A stretch of 64,000 bases of DNA from Bordetella parapertussis (GTDB lineage: Bacteria; Pseudomonadota; Gammaproteobacteria; Burkholderiales; Burkholderiaceae_D): positions 42,013-106,012 of the forward strand of contig CAMBFZ010000012.1 in assembly GCA_945866125.1 (NCBI GenBank). The letters run 5' to 3'. Made by a program: the position numbers and the translations under genes. Shown here piece by piece: positions 34,795-44,135 of the stretch (the stretch's first letter is position 1; each line of letters opens with the position of its first letter). Under the pieces are notes generated by a model that was given only the letters and a program-made list of their open reading frames with translations, had not been told where the DNA came from and made no database searches.

Positions 34795-36162
34795 ATGCTA
34801 GACAATCTGACTCAACGCCTTGCCAAAGTCGTCAAAACCATGCGCGGCGAGGCGCGCCTGACCGAAGCCAATACCGCCGATATGCTGCGCGAAGTTCGCC
34901 TTGCGCTGCTTGAAGCAGACGTCGCCTTGCCCGCCGTGCGCGAATTCATTGCCCGCGTCAAAGAAAGAGCAATGGGCGAGCAAGTCATCGGGTCGCTGAC
35001 ACCTGGTCAGGCGTTAGTCGGCGTAGTGCAGTCGGAACTGGCAAGCCTGATGGGCGCCGACCTCGGGCCTGCAGCATGCGAGCTCTCATTTGCGACTCAG
35101 CCGCCGGCCATTATCCTGATGGCAGGCCTGCAAGGTGCGGGCAAAACCACCACCGTGGGCAAGCTTGCAAAATTCTTGCAAGAACAGAAAAAGAAAAAAG
35201 TACTGACTGTCTCGGCAGACGTCTATCGGCCAGCCGCAATCGGTCAACTCGAAACCGTCACCAAACAAGTCGGCGCCGATTTTTTTCCCTCCCAGGCCAG
35301 CGACAAGCCGGTCGACATCGCGCTGGCGGCTTTGGACTTCGCCAAGAAGCACCATCATGATGTCCTCATCATCGATACCGCCGGCCGTCTCGGCATTGAT
35401 GCGGCGATGATGCAAGAAATTAGCGCGCTGCACGCGGCTGTCAAGCCGATTGAAACCCTATTTGTGGTCGATGCGATGCTGGGTCAGGATGCGATCAATA
35501 CTGCCCGCGCATTCAACGAGGCACTGCCACTCACTGGCATCGTGTTGACCAAACTTGACGGCGATTCACGCGGTGGCGCAGCGCTCTCGGTACGGCATGT
35601 AACGGGTAAACCGATCAAATTTGCCGGCGTCGCAGAAAAACTCGACGGACTCGAAGCCTTCGATCCTTCTCGCATGGCCAACCGGATTTTGGGCATGGGT
35701 GACATCCTGGCCCTGGTTGAAGAAGCCAGAAAAGGCATGGACGTCGCCGCCGCGCAGGACCTGGCGCAGAAAATTAAAGTAGGCGGCAAGTTTGACCTCA
35801 ATGACTTCAAGGCCCAGCTCGCGCAGATGAAGAACATGGGTGGCTTAGCCGGACTGGTCGACAAGCTCCCAGCCCAGTTTCAGCAAGCCGCCAGTGGCGC
35901 CAACGTCGGTCAGGCAGAGAAGCAGGTGCGCCGCATGGAAGGCATGATCAATGCGATGACGCCGCAGGAGCGCAGCAAGCCCGAGCTGATCAAGGCATCT
36001 CGCAAGCGCCGTATCGCCACAGGCGCCGGCGTGCAGGTACAGGAAGTCAACCGGATGCTGGCTCAGTTCGATCAAATGCAGACCATGATGAAGAAATTCA
36101 AAGGCGGCGGCATGATGAAAATGATGCGCGGGATGAAGGGTATGCTGCCCGGGATGCGCTAA
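34795..36162 (+). CDS. ffh: Signal recognition particle protein Ffh
   Basis: 455 aa SRP GTPase for co-translational membrane targeting. N domain (MLDNLTQRLAKVVKTMRG), G domain with GLQGAGKTTTVGKLAKFL, DVYRPAAIGQLE, IDTAGRLGID and TKLDGDSRGGAALS, then the Met-rich M domain that binds 4.5S RNA and signal peptides (RSKPELIKASRKRRIATGAG and GGMMKMMRGMKGMLPG). Complete. The 4.5S RNA gene is not seen nearby. Confidence 0.97.
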   Translation: MLDNLTQRLAKVVKTMRGEARLTEANTADMLREVRLALLEADVALPAVREFIARVKERAMGEQVIGSLTPGQALVGVVQSELASLMGADLGPAACELSFATQPPAIILMAGLQGAGKTTTVGKLAKFLQEQKKKKVLTVSADVYRPAAIGQLETVTKQVGADFFPSQASDKPVDIALAALDFAKKHHHDVLIIDTAGRLGIDAAMMQEISALHAAVKPIETLFVVDAMLGQDAINTARAFNEALPLTGIVLTKLDGDSRGGAALSVRHVTGKPIKFAGVAEKLDGLEAFDPSRMANRILGMGDILALVEEARKGMDVAAAQDLAQKIKVGGKFDLNDFKAQLAQMKNMGGLAGLVDKLPAQFQQAASGANVGQAEKQVRRMEGMINAMTPQERSKPELIKASRKRRIATGAGVQVQEVNRMLAQFDQMQTMMKKFKGGGMMKMMRGMKGMLPGMR

Positions 36163-36361
36163 GCCTGCACCGATCCGGCACACCGAGACTGCTCCCGAGG
36201 TGCCAGACCAAACTGCATGGGTCGAGTTTTCCTGACGCTCTCATAGGGGAAACTTGAAAAAAACATACAAAAAACACTTGCATCAGGGGCAAAACCCTAA
36301 GACTATTGGCGGTGCGTGATTTGGCGCAATTTACCGACACTACACCGAAGGAGGTTTGACG

Positions 36362-36814
36362 ATGGCTACAGCCAAAAAAGCAGCCGCTAAGAAACCGGCA
36401 GCGAAGAAACCGGCAGCAAAAAAAGTCGCAGCAAAAAAGCCCGCAGCAAAAAAAGTAGTCGCGAAAAAAGCGCCTGCTAAAAAAGTCGTAGCAAAAAAAG
36501 TAGTCGCGAAAAAAGTAGTCGCAAAAAAAGCGCCTGCTAAAAAAGCCGCCGCAAAAACTGCACGTAAGCCTAATGCTGCGTTCATGAAGCCAATGACCCC
36601 ATCGGCTGTGCTGGCTGCAGTAGTGGGTGCAAGCCCGTTGCCACGCACTGAAGTCACCAAGAAAGTCTGGGACTACATCAAGAAGCACAAGCTGCAAGAT
36701 GACGCAAACCGTCGCAATATCAACGCCGACGACAAGCTCAAAGCTGTATTTGGTGGCAAGAAGACTGTCTCCATGTTTGAGATGACCAAACTCATCTCTG
36801 GCCACTTGAAATAA
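36362..36814 (+). CDS. Histone H1-like tail fused to a SWIB/MDM2 domain
   Basis: 150 aa from ATG 36362, which has AAGGAGG 7 bases upstream. Residues 3-65 are AAKK/VVAKK repeats like the H1-like protein at 26066-26608. Residues ~70-150 form a SWIB domain (PSAVLAAVVGASPLPRTEVT, KKVWDYIKKHKLQD, RRNINADDKLKAVFGGKKT, MFEMTKLISGHLK), a fold best known from eukaryotic SWI/SNF complexes and from Chlamydia. A nucleoid role is likely but unproved. A TTGCAT with GACTAT 17 bp later (36278-36306) could be its promoter. Strong terminator follows. Confidence 0.92.
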   Translation: MATAKKAAAKKPAAKKPAAKKVAAKKPAAKKVVAKKAPAKKVVAKKVVAKKVVAKKAPAKKAAAKTARKPNAAFMKPMTPSAVLAAVVGASPLPRTEVTKKVWDYIKKHKLQDDANRRNINADDKLKAVFGGKKTVSMFEMTKLISGHLK

Positions 36815-36830
36815 TCTTTCAGGTGCAAAA

Positions 36831-36861
36831 CAAAAACGCCCGCTTCATGCGGGCGTTTTTG
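36831..36861 (+). terminator. Rho-independent terminator after the SWIB gene
   Basis: A 13-bp perfect stem caaaaacgcccgc / gcgggcgtttttg with a ttcat loop. A/T tracts on both sides let it act on both strands, also serving the TPR operon leftward if read through. Confidence 0.92.
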
Positions 36862-36911
36862 TTGATGCAGTGTTGCAGTGCGCGGGTAGTCCTGCACAAT
36901 ACGCGTAGCGC

Positions 36912-37379
36912 TCAACTCTTGGACTTATCCTTGTTATAGGCAGCAATCGCGCGCGCGAGATCCTGATACTCCTCGCAATTTTTACCGCAAATTTTTTCCA
37001 GCCGCGCCAGATGCTCTGTCGCTTTCTCAGGCTTACCTACGCGCAGATAAGCTTGTCCGATATATTCATTCGCACCACGATGATTAGGGTCGATGCGCAG
37101 TGCCTCGTTATAGTGCGTGAATGACTGCTCCAACTGATCAAGCTGGCGATGTGAATAACCCAGGTAATTATGGGCATCGGCACTGTCGGGCTTGCTGGCG
37201 ATGACTTTACCAAAAGCGTCGATCGCGGCCTTCCAGTCTTTCGCTTTTACGGCCCGCTTGCCCGCCACAAAATCGGGATCAGCCTGATTGGCCGCCGGTT
37301 TCGCCTCACCGACATTAGCCCACACGAAGCTAGTTGGCATTGCCAGCGCAATCAAGCATGCGCAAAGTATTTTTTTCAT
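36912..37379 (-). CDS. Periplasmic tetratricopeptide-repeat protein
   Basis: 155 aa. Signal peptide (KKILCACLIALAMPTSFVWA) followed by about three TPR units: DFVAGKRAVKAKDWKAAIDA, ADAHNYLGYSHRQLDQLEQS, GANEYIGQAYLRVGKPEKAT. A late CGKNCEEY pair of Cys could form a disulfide. Probably a secreted scaffold; the partner is unknown. Transcribed after the lytic transglycosylase with a 24-bp gap. Confidence 0.87.
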   Translation of the reverse strand: MKKILCACLIALAMPTSFVWANVGEAKPAANQADPDFVAGKRAVKAKDWKAAIDAFGKVIASKPDSADAHNYLGYSHRQLDQLEQSFTHYNEALRIDPNHRGANEYIGQAYLRVGKPEKATEHLARLEKICGKNCEEYQDLARAIAAYNKDKSKS

Positions 37380-37403
37380 CTGGTGCTCCCGTAAAAATAA
37401 TAA

Positions 37404-38021
37404 TTAGTGATGTTCCCAGCGCTTCCATGCAGCACGCACGGCATTGGGGTAATCAGGTCTGCCACGACTGCCATTGTAACGGCCGAGTGCAAGGAAAAGG
37501 TCGCCGCGTTCCATATCGATATACTTTCGCAAGATAGAGCAACCATAGCGCAGGTTGGCCTGCATACCGAAAAGCTCGGCCGCTCGGCCGTTACCCGCCA
37601 CGCGCGCCCAAAAGGGCATTACCTGCATGTAGCCGCGCGCACCGGCATGAGAGACGGCATATTTGCGGAATCCTGATTCAACTTGGATGAGTCCCATCAC
37701 CAATGCAGGCTCCAGACCGGCGCGCCGTGCCTCGTACCAGACCGTTTGTAAAAATTCATTGCGCACCATACTGTCCGGCATGCGGCTGTGCAGGCGCGGC
37801 GACATCAGATCAAACCATCGCTGCCATTGCGCACGCTGACTCTCGTCAGCAAAAACTAGCTGCGGCGGACGCGGATCCGCAATCGCCCGCGCCAACGCGA
37901 CCCGGATAGAGTCTGCCAACGCTTCTTCTTTCTGGTTGCCGGCAAACGCCGGCTGCAACGCACAGCACGCCAACAAGAAGGCCGTCACCCTCACGCCGGC
38001 AACCCGAGCGCGCAGCGTCAT
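37404..38021 (-). CDS. Lytic transglycosylase (SLT family)
   Basis: 205 aa from ATG 38021, 4 bases after the proS stop. Signal peptide to about residue 23 (ALQPAFAG), then the SLT domain with the catalytic Glu in LVMGLIQVESGFRKYAVSHAG, then GYMQVMPFWA, YGCSILRKYID and LALGRYNGSRG. Cleaves glycan strands with formation of anhydro-MurNAc, which links it to the recycling enzymes AmpD and Mpl in this window. Tight coupling to proS is common in Burkholderiales. Confidence 0.92.
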   Translation of the reverse strand: MTLRARVAGVRVTAFLLACCALQPAFAGNQKEEALADSIRVALARAIADPRPPQLVFADESQRAQWQRWFDLMSPRLHSRMPDSMVRNEFLQTVWYEARRAGLEPALVMGLIQVESGFRKYAVSHAGARGYMQVMPFWARVAGNGRAAELFGMQANLRYGCSILRKYIDMERGDLFLALGRYNGSRGRPDYPNAVRAAWKRWEHH

Positions 38022-38025
38022 ACAA

Positions 38026-39750
38026 TCAGGCAGCCAGCTTTGACTGTATAAAGGCAAGCATCGCATTTAGTGCCACCGGTGTGGCAGCGTCATCGCGGCG
38101 CCCCTGATATTCGAGCATGCCTTCTTTGAGTCCGCGCTCGCCCACCACCACACGGTGCGGCACACCGATCAGCTCCCAATCGGCAAACATCGCACCAGGA
38201 CGCTCGCCGCGATCATCCAGCACGACATCCACGCCTGCGGCTTGCAAGGCTAGATAAAGCTTGTCGGTCTCTGCCTTGACGCCCTCGCTACGGTCGTAAC
38301 CCATCGGGCACAGCACGACTTCGAAAGGCGCAATCGATGCCGGCCAGATGATGCCTTTGGCGTCAAAATTTTGTTCAATGGCGGCACCAAGAATGCGGGT
38401 GATCCCAATGCCGTAGCAACCCATCTGCATGAGCTGCGGCTTGCCGCCCTCGTCAAGATAGGTCGCCTTCATGTCTTCGGAATAACGGGTGCCTAGCTGG
38501 AAAACATGACCAACTTCGATACCGCGCTGGACTTCCAGCACACCCTGACCATCGGGCGAGAGATCGCCGGCCACAACGTTACGGATGTCGGCCACCATGG
38601 GCTCGGCAAGGTCACGGCCCCAGTTGGCGCCAGCGTAGTGGAAGCCTTCTTCATTGGCGCCGCAAACAAAGTCATGCATGGCCGCGACGGTGCGGTCGGC
38701 CACGATACGAACAGCACCACTTAGCCCGACCGGGCCGAGATAGCCGGGCGGCGTGCCGAAGGCGGTGGAAATTTCGGACTCGCTGGCAAACCGAAACGGG
38801 CCCATGCCCTGCAATTTTCCAGCCTTAACTTCATTAAGCTCATGGTCGCCGCGCAGCAGCAGCAACCAGATTTCACGCTGCCCATCTTCTTTTTCCGCCG
38901 ACAGCACAATCGACTTGACCGTCTGCGATAAGGGCACACTAAGCAGGGCAGCCACATCTTCGCAGCGCACCGTGGCCGGTGTCGCCATCTTAGTCAAGGC
39001 AAGCGACGCTGGCTGTCTTGCGCCGAGCGGAGCAAGCGCCTCGGCGGCTTCGATGTTGGCCGCATAGTCTGAGCTTGGGCAATACACCAGCGCATCTTCG
39101 CCGGTGTCAGCGATGACGTGAAACTCTTGCGAACCCGAGCCACCGATGGCGCCATTGTCGGCTGCTACGGCGCGAAAATTTAAGCCAAAGCGATGAAAAA
39201 TACGGGTATAGGCATCAACCATCAGCTGATACGAATGACGCAGGCCGTCAACATCGCGATCAAACGAATACGCATCTTTCATCGTGAATTCGCGCCCGCG
39301 CATCAAGCCAAAGCGCGGCCGGCGCTCGTCGCGGAATTTGGTCTGGATATGATAAAAATTGAGCGGCAACTGGCGATAAGATTTGACCTCGCTGCGCACC
39401 ACGTCGGTAATGACCTCCTCCGAGGTTGGCTGAATTGCAAAGTCGCGGCCATGACGGTCTTTCACCCGCATCAGCTCAGGCCCCATCTTTTCCCAGCGGC
39501 CGGTCTCTTGCCACAACTCAGCCGGCTGCACCAGCGGCATTAGCAATTCGATAGCACCAGCATGATTCATTTCCTCGCGCACGATGTTCTCGACTTTACG
39601 GATTACCCGCAAGCCCATAGGCATATAGGTATAAATACCGGACCCGAGGCGCTTGATCATGCCGGCGCGAAGCATGAGCTTGTGACTGACGATCTCGGCG
39701 TCGGACGGTGCTTCTTTTAAAGTAGAAATAAAAAAACGGGAGGCACGCAT
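38026..39750 (-). CDS. proS: Prolyl-tRNA synthetase, bacterial type
   Basis: 574 aa, class II synthetase with the inserted editing domain (residues ~225-405) that deacylates Ala-tRNA-Pro. Motifs: LMLRAGMIKRLGSGIYTYMP at the N-terminus, motif 2 TKFRDERRPRFGLMRGREF, motif 3 GCYGIGITRILGAAIEQ, and an anticodon domain with FEVVLCPMGYDRSEGV. Full length. It charges tRNA-Pro, one copy of which is at 45320-45396. Confidence 0.97.
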   Translation of the reverse strand: MRASRFFISTLKEAPSDAEIVSHKLMLRAGMIKRLGSGIYTYMPMGLRVIRKVENIVREEMNHAGAIELLMPLVQPAELWQETGRWEKMGPELMRVKDRHGRDFAIQPTSEEVITDVVRSEVKSYRQLPLNFYHIQTKFRDERRPRFGLMRGREFTMKDAYSFDRDVDGLRHSYQLMVDAYTRIFHRFGLNFRAVAADNGAIGGSGSQEFHVIADTGEDALVYCPSSDYAANIEAAEALAPLGARQPASLALTKMATPATVRCEDVAALLSVPLSQTVKSIVLSAEKEDGQREIWLLLLRGDHELNEVKAGKLQGMGPFRFASESEISTAFGTPPGYLGPVGLSGAVRIVADRTVAAMHDFVCGANEEGFHYAGANWGRDLAEPMVADIRNVVAGDLSPDGQGVLEVQRGIEVGHVFQLGTRYSEDMKATYLDEGGKPQLMQMGCYGIGITRILGAAIEQNFDAKGIIWPASIAPFEVVLCPMGYDRSEGVKAETDKLYLALQAAGVDVVLDDRGERPGAMFADWELIGVPHRVVVGERGLKEGMLEYQGRRDDAATPVALNAMLAFIQSKLAA

Positions 39751-39938
39751 GAGGATGAAATCTTTTAAAAAGAGAGGGTTATAATCAACGCAATTTTAAA
39801 GTATTAGCTGGCCGTTGCGCCCGTTGATTGCACCACCTCAGTATGCATCCCTTATTGACCCAATAAAACGGGACGTGGGACGCATGCCAGACCCGGGCAA
39901 CACAGGCGTGATTTGGTCGCAGAAAATTTGAGGTGCTT

Positions 39939-40502
39939 ATGCTGGACCGTGAAGGCTTTCGCCCGAACGTCGGCATTATTCTCTTGAACAGCCAGAATGA
40001 AGTCTGGTGGGGCAAGCGGGTGCGTGAACATTCGTGGCAATTTCCGCAAGGCGGAATCAAGTTCGGGGAAACGCCCGAGCAGGCGATGTTTCGCGAACTC
40101 GAAGAAGAAGTCGGCCTGCGCGCGGAGCATGTCAAAGTGATCGGTCGCACTCGCGACTGGCTACGCTATGAAGTGCCCGATCATTTTATCAAGCGTGAAA
40201 TCCGTGGTCACTATCGCGGCCAAAAACAGATCTGGTTCCTGCTGCGTATGGTCGGCCGCGATTGTGACGTCAATCTGCGCATGTCTGACCATCCCGAGTT
40301 CGATGCCTGGCGTTGGCACGAGTACTGGGTGCCGCTGGACGTGGTCATCGAATTCAAACGCGATGTGTATCTTCGCGCGCTGCAAGAGCTGTCGCGCTTT
40401 CTGACCCGCCCGCCCCAGGCCAGTAACATTCGCCGCCCACGCGAGCGTAGCGTTGCCCAAGCGACTGCGGCGCAAAGCACCACCGATCCGGAACATAAAT
40501 GA
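39939..40502 (+). CDS. rppH: RNA pyrophosphohydrolase
   Basis: 187 aa Nudix hydrolase that converts 5'-triphosphate mRNA to monophosphate and so triggers decay. ATG 39939 with GAGG upstream gives MLDREGFRPNVGIILLN, the typical RppH start. The Nudix box GGIKFGETPEQAMFRELEEEVGL is split here only for display; its catalytic REXXEE core is RELEEE. A basic C-terminal tail (residues ~150-187) is unconserved. Divergent from proS; overlaps the CNP1 gene by 4 bp. Confidence 0.95.
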   Translation: MLDREGFRPNVGIILLNSQNEVWWGKRVREHSWQFPQGGIKFGETPEQAMFRELEEEVGLRAEHVKVIGRTRDWLRYEVPDHFIKREIRGHYRGQKQIWFLLRMVGRDCDVNLRMSDHPEFDAWRWHEYWVPLDVVIEFKRDVYLRALQELSRFLTRPPQASNIRRPRERSVAQATAAQSTTDPEHK

Positions 40503-41026
40503 CAATCACGCTTAGTGGCCAACGCTGGATGGCGGTGCTGTTTTTCGTTCTGACTTTGTCTGATGCACGCGCGCAGCAGGACGAAAAAAATACGTCCACC
40601 ACAACCCCCGCGGCCACAGCAGAGATTGATCTGCCGCTGCCCGCCGCACCGAAAAAAGAAAACCTGTTGCCGTTTTACGTAAGCGCCACCACCACAATGA
40701 ACTTTGCCCTTGACGGGCAATCTGTGTCGGTCGACAGCGATGGTGTGGTGCGCTACGTAGTCGTCGTCACTAGCCGCGCAGGCGCGACCAACACCAGCTA
40801 CGAGGGGATACGCTGTCCGACCGGCGAGAAAAAATTAATCGCTCTCGGACAGGCTGATGGCAGCTGGTCGCGCGCAAGACGCGACCGTTGGGAGCCAATC
40901 ACCGAGGCTGGCGGCAACCGCCAGCATGCGGCGCTGGCACTAGAGTATTTTTGTGAAGGCGGACGAGTAGCTGGTAAAGCAGAGACAATCGTCGAGCGAC
41001 TGCGGCGTAAAAAACCCTTGAAATAA
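40499..41026 (+). CDS. CNP1-like family protein
   Basis: 175 aa. Signal peptide (WMAVLFFVLTLSDARA) then a CNP1-like domain: LPFYVSATTTMNFALDGQSV, GVVRYVVVVTSRAGATNTSY, EGIRCPTGEKKLIALGQADG, ALALEYFCEGG. The two conserved Cys may pair in the periplasm. Function of the family is unknown; it was named from a meningococcal gene. ATGA overlap with rppH suggests co-translation. Confidence 0.85.
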   Translation: MTITLSGQRWMAVLFFVLTLSDARAQQDEKNTSTTTPAATAEIDLPLPAAPKKENLLPFYVSATTTMNFALDGQSVSVDSDGVVRYVVVVTSRAGATNTSYEGIRCPTGEKKLIALGQADGSWSRARRDRWEPITEAGGNRQHAALALEYFCEGGRVAGKAETIVERLRRKKPLK

Positions 41027-41053
41027 GTACAAGAGCCAGCCTCGCAGCACGCG

Positions 41054-42172
41054 TCAGAGCAAGACCAGATTATCGCGATGGATCAGCTCCACCTCCTCCA
41101 CATAGCCGAGTATGGACGCAATCTCACCAGACGGCTTGCGCATGATACGGCGCACTTCGGTACTCGCATAGTTCGTGATGCCACGCGCAACCGCACGCCC
41201 GCTTTCATCTACGCAGGTAACCACATCACCGCGACCGAATTCACCGCCACATTCGATCACGCCGATGGGTAAAAGCGACTTGCCTTCAGCGCTGAGTTTT
41301 TGTACCGCACCGGCATCCAATATGAGCTTGCCAGCGGTTTTCAAATGATCGGCCATCCACTGCTTGCGGGCGGTCAGATGCGCTGTTTGCGCAGTTAGCT
41401 GCGTACCGATTGCTTCTCCCTTGGCCAATCGCACCAGCACCTGATCTTCCCTGCCCCAGGCAATGACGGTATGCGCGCCTGACGCCGCAGCACGACGCGC
41501 GGCGAGTATCTTGGTGAGCATGCCACCACTGCCGATTCCGCTGCCAGCACCACCAGCCATCGCTTCAAGCGACGCATCACCGGCTTTGGCCTCATGCACA
41601 AATTGGGCATCAGGATTGTTACGTGGGTCTGCCGTATAGAGGCCGCGTTGATCGGTCAGAATGATGAGCGCATCGGCATCGATCAGATTAGCAACCAGCG
41701 CGCCAAGCGTGTCGTTATCGCCAAACTTGATTTCGTCGGTGACGACGGTGTCGTTTTCATTAATCACCGGGATCACGCCGAGGTTCAAGAGCGTAAACAA
41801 GGTCGAACGCGCATTGAGATACCGCTCGCGATCGGCTAAGTCAGCGTGGGTCAGCAAGACCTGGGCCGTACGTAACGCGTGCGCACCAAAGCTGGTTTCA
41901 TAAATTTGAGCCAACCCCATCTGCCCAACCGCTGCGCACGCCTGCAGCTCGTGGACGCCCGCTGGCCGCTTCTCAAAACCCAGACGCTGCATACCCTCAG
42001 CGATGGCGCCTGAGCTCACCAGCACGACTTGTTTACCCATAGCGCGCAACTGGGCGATCTGATCTGCCCATTTTGCAATCGCCGCATGGTCAAGCCCCTT
42101 GCCGTCGTTGGTGACGAGCGAAGAGCCGACCTTGACGATCAGACGTTGTGCTTGCTGAATAATGGATTGCAT
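41054..42172 (-). CDS. proB: Glutamate 5-kinase
   Basis: 372 aa, first step of proline synthesis. ATG 42172 gives MQSIIQQAQRLIVKVGSSLV, matching the family. Amino-acid kinase domain to ~residue 260 (VLVSSGAIAEGMQRLG, INENDTVVTDEIKFGDNDTL, GSGGMLTKILAARRAAASG), then a C-terminal PUA domain (GDVVTCVDESGRAVARGITN). Follows obgE after 28 bp, a conserved Burkholderiales order. Confidence 0.96.
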   Translation of the reverse strand: MQSIIQQAQRLIVKVGSSLVTNDGKGLDHAAIAKWADQIAQLRAMGKQVVLVSSGAIAEGMQRLGFEKRPAGVHELQACAAVGQMGLAQIYETSFGAHALRTAQVLLTHADLADRERYLNARSTLFTLLNLGVIPVINENDTVVTDEIKFGDNDTLGALVANLIDADALIILTDQRGLYTADPRNNPDAQFVHEAKAGDASLEAMAGGAGSGIGSGGMLTKILAARRAAASGAHTVIAWGREDQVLVRLAKGEAIGTQLTAQTAHLTARKQWMADHLKTAGKLILDAGAVQKLSAEGKSLLPIGVIECGGEFGRGDVVTCVDESGRAVARGITNYASTEVRRIMRKPSGEIASILGYVEEVELIHRDNLVLL

Positions 42173-42200
42173 GGCCATCGCGTCAAGAAAGAATCTATGG

Positions 42201-43304
42201 CTAATCCAGCACCTTAAAGCGCGGATCGTCGATATCGATCGAGGTAATCGCGCGCGCCGCTTCGAGCATGCTGGACTGATCGCGCAGCTCTTGCTGACGC
42301 TGAATGGCAAGGTACTCGTAGATTTCTTTGATCAGGTCTTCGCAACCGTCGCGCGTGAGCGCCGAAATCTGAAATACCGGCCCCTTCCAACCAAAGCGCT
42401 TCACGAAGTCTTTGACCCGCTTGGCGCGCTCATCTTCGGGCACCATATCGAGCTTATTGAGCACCAGCCAACGCGGCTTGTCATACAAAGACGCATCGTA
42501 TTTTTGCAGCTCTTTGACGATGGCCTTGGCCTCCTTGACCGGATCGACATTGTCGAAGGGCGCCAAGTCAACAATGTGCAGCAACAGGCGCGTGCGCTGC
42601 AAATGCCGCAAAAACTGCACACCAAGGCCGGCGCCATCGGCGGCACCTTCGATCAGCCCGGGAATATCCGCAATGACGAAACTTTTTTCGTGGCTCACGC
42701 GCACCACACCGAGATTGGGATGCAGTGTCGTAAATGGATAGTCGGCAATCTTCGGGCGCGCATTCGAGACTGCAGCAATGAAGGTGGATTTGCCCGCATT
42801 GGGCATACCCAGCAAGCCGACATCGGCCAATACTTTCAGCTCAAGCCGCAGTTCACGCCGCTCGCCTTCTTTGCCATCCGACTTTTGGCGCGGCGCGCGA
42901 TTCGTCGACGTCTTAAAATGAATATTGCCCCAACCACCCTCGCCACCTTTGGCCAGCAACGTCACCTGATCATGCTCGGTCAGGTCGGCAATGATCGCAC
43001 CATCGTTGACATCCATCACTAGCGTACCAACCGGCATCCGCAAATAAATATCGTCGGCGCCTTTGCCATAGCAGTCTGCACCGCGACCGTTTTCACCATG
43101 CTTGGCGCGATGTAGTCTGGCAAAGCGGTAGTCAACCAGGGTATTGATGTTCCGGTCAGCTATGGCATAGATGCTGCCGCCTTTGCCGCCATCACCGCCG
43201 TCCGGGCCACCGAATGGCCGGAATTTTTCGCGACAAAACGATGCAACGCCGTTGCCGCCATCGCCGGCGACAACTTCAATTTTTGCTTCGTCAATGAACT
43301 TCAT
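42201..43304 (-). CDS. obgE: Obg-family GTPase
   Basis: 367 aa. The Gly-rich N-terminal Obg domain (EVVAGDGGNGVASFCREKF, GGPDGGDGGKGGSIY) is followed by the G domain: LGMPNAGKSTFIAAVSNA, YPFTTLHPNLGVV, IADIPGLIEGAADGAGLG and LNKLDMVP. Binds the 50S subunit and acts in its late assembly and in stress control. Third in the rplU-rpmA-obgE-proB unit; a terminator-like hairpin separates it from rpmA. Confidence 0.97.
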   Translation of the reverse strand: MKFIDEAKIEVVAGDGGNGVASFCREKFRPFGGPDGGDGGKGGSIYAIADRNINTLVDYRFARLHRAKHGENGRGADCYGKGADDIYLRMPVGTLVMDVNDGAIIADLTEHDQVTLLAKGGEGGWGNIHFKTSTNRAPRQKSDGKEGERRELRLELKVLADVGLLGMPNAGKSTFIAAVSNARPKIADYPFTTLHPNLGVVRVSHEKSFVIADIPGLIEGAADGAGLGVQFLRHLQRTRLLLHIVDLAPFDNVDPVKEAKAIVKELQKYDASLYDKPRWLVLNKLDMVPEDERAKRVKDFVKRFGWKGPVFQISALTRDGCEDLIKEIYEYLAIQRQQELRDQSSMLEAARAITSIDIDDPRFKVLD

Positions 43305-43321
43305 GTTGGTCTGCCAAAAAG

Positions 43322-43353
43322 TAAAAAGGCCCTACCTGCGGCAGAGCCTTTTT
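43322..43353 (-). terminator. Terminator-like hairpin between rpmA and obgE
   Basis: On the minus strand AAAAAGGCTCT...AGGGCCTTTTT forms an A-tract/stem/T-tract structure with one mismatch. It may reduce, not abolish, transcription from the two ribosomal protein genes into obgE. Confidence 0.65.
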
Positions 43354-43373
43354 GCAGGGATGTTGCACGTGCT

Positions 43374-43631
43374 TTACGCAGGAACGACCGTCACAAACTG
43401 ACGCTTGGTTGGACCTTTGATAGCAAACTGAACCTTGCCCGTGATCAGTGCAAACAAGGTGTGGTCTTTGCCCATACCGACATTTTCGCCAGGATGTGTC
43501 TTAGTACCACGTTGACGAATGATGATACCGCCGGCATTAATAGCCTGACCGCCGTAAACTTTGACGCCAAGTCGTTTTGACTCTGAGTCACGGCCATTGC
43601 GCGTAGTGCCGCCGCCTTTTTTATGTGCCAT
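43374..43631 (-). CDS. rpmA: 50S ribosomal protein L27
   Basis: 85 aa, full length. MAHKKGGGTTRNGRDSES at the N-terminus reaches the peptidyl transferase centre; GGQAINAGGIIIRQRGTK and GENVGMGKDHTLFALITG follow. No Firmicutes-type cleaved leader. 39 bp after rplU. Confidence 0.98.
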   Translation of the reverse strand: MAHKKGGGTTRNGRDSESKRLGVKVYGGQAINAGGIIIRQRGTKTHPGENVGMGKDHTLFALITGKVQFAIKGPTKRQFVTVVPA

Positions 43632-43670
43632 TTAATGCTCCTGATTTTCCTGAAGGGCTAAATCAGCGGA

Positions 43671-43982
43671 TTAACCGTTGATCGAGACGATTTGCAATTC
43701 GGTGTAATTTTGCCGATGGCCTTGACGCTTTTGGTAATGCTTGCGTCGACGCATCTTGAAAATTTTCACCTTATCATGGCGACCTTGCGCCACAACCGTA
43801 GCCAGCACCGTTGCACCTTGAACCAGCGGCACACCAAATTTAATGGTGTCGCCCGCACCCACTGCGAGTACCTGATCCAACGTGATTTCGGAGCCTATGT
43901 CTGCCGGTATCTGTTCTACTTTAAGTTTTTCGCCAGCGACAACTTTATACTGCTTGCCACCGGTTTTTATGACCGCGTACAT
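43671..43982 (-). CDS. rplU: 50S ribosomal protein L21
   Basis: 103 aa from ATG 43982 (MYAVIKTGGKQYKVVAGEKL), the standard start. KIFKMRRRKHYQKRQGHRQN and YTELQIVSI complete the protein. First gene of the rplU-rpmA-obgE unit, divergent from ispB across 236 bp. Confidence 0.98.
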   Translation of the reverse strand: MYAVIKTGGKQYKVVAGEKLKVEQIPADIGSEITLDQVLAVGAGDTIKFGVPLVQGATVLATVVAQGRHDKVKIFKMRRRKHYQKRQGHRQNYTELQIVSING

Positions 43983-44135
43983 GGGAACCTCGTCGATTGA
44001 TATTTGGGACAATTTTTTGCGCAGTCATTGCGCAAAAATTTTTCTGCCGGAAAGACCTCAAAAACTGCACGCCGATTCGGGAAAACCCCAAATTATACAT
44101 GGACTTAGCCAGCGGGTCAAAGCCCTTGCAAGTCT

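Noticed and set aside
36178..36361. A 4.5S RNA or other small RNA near ffh
   Set aside because: No GC-rich long hairpin with the SRP tetraloop is seen in the flanks of ffh.
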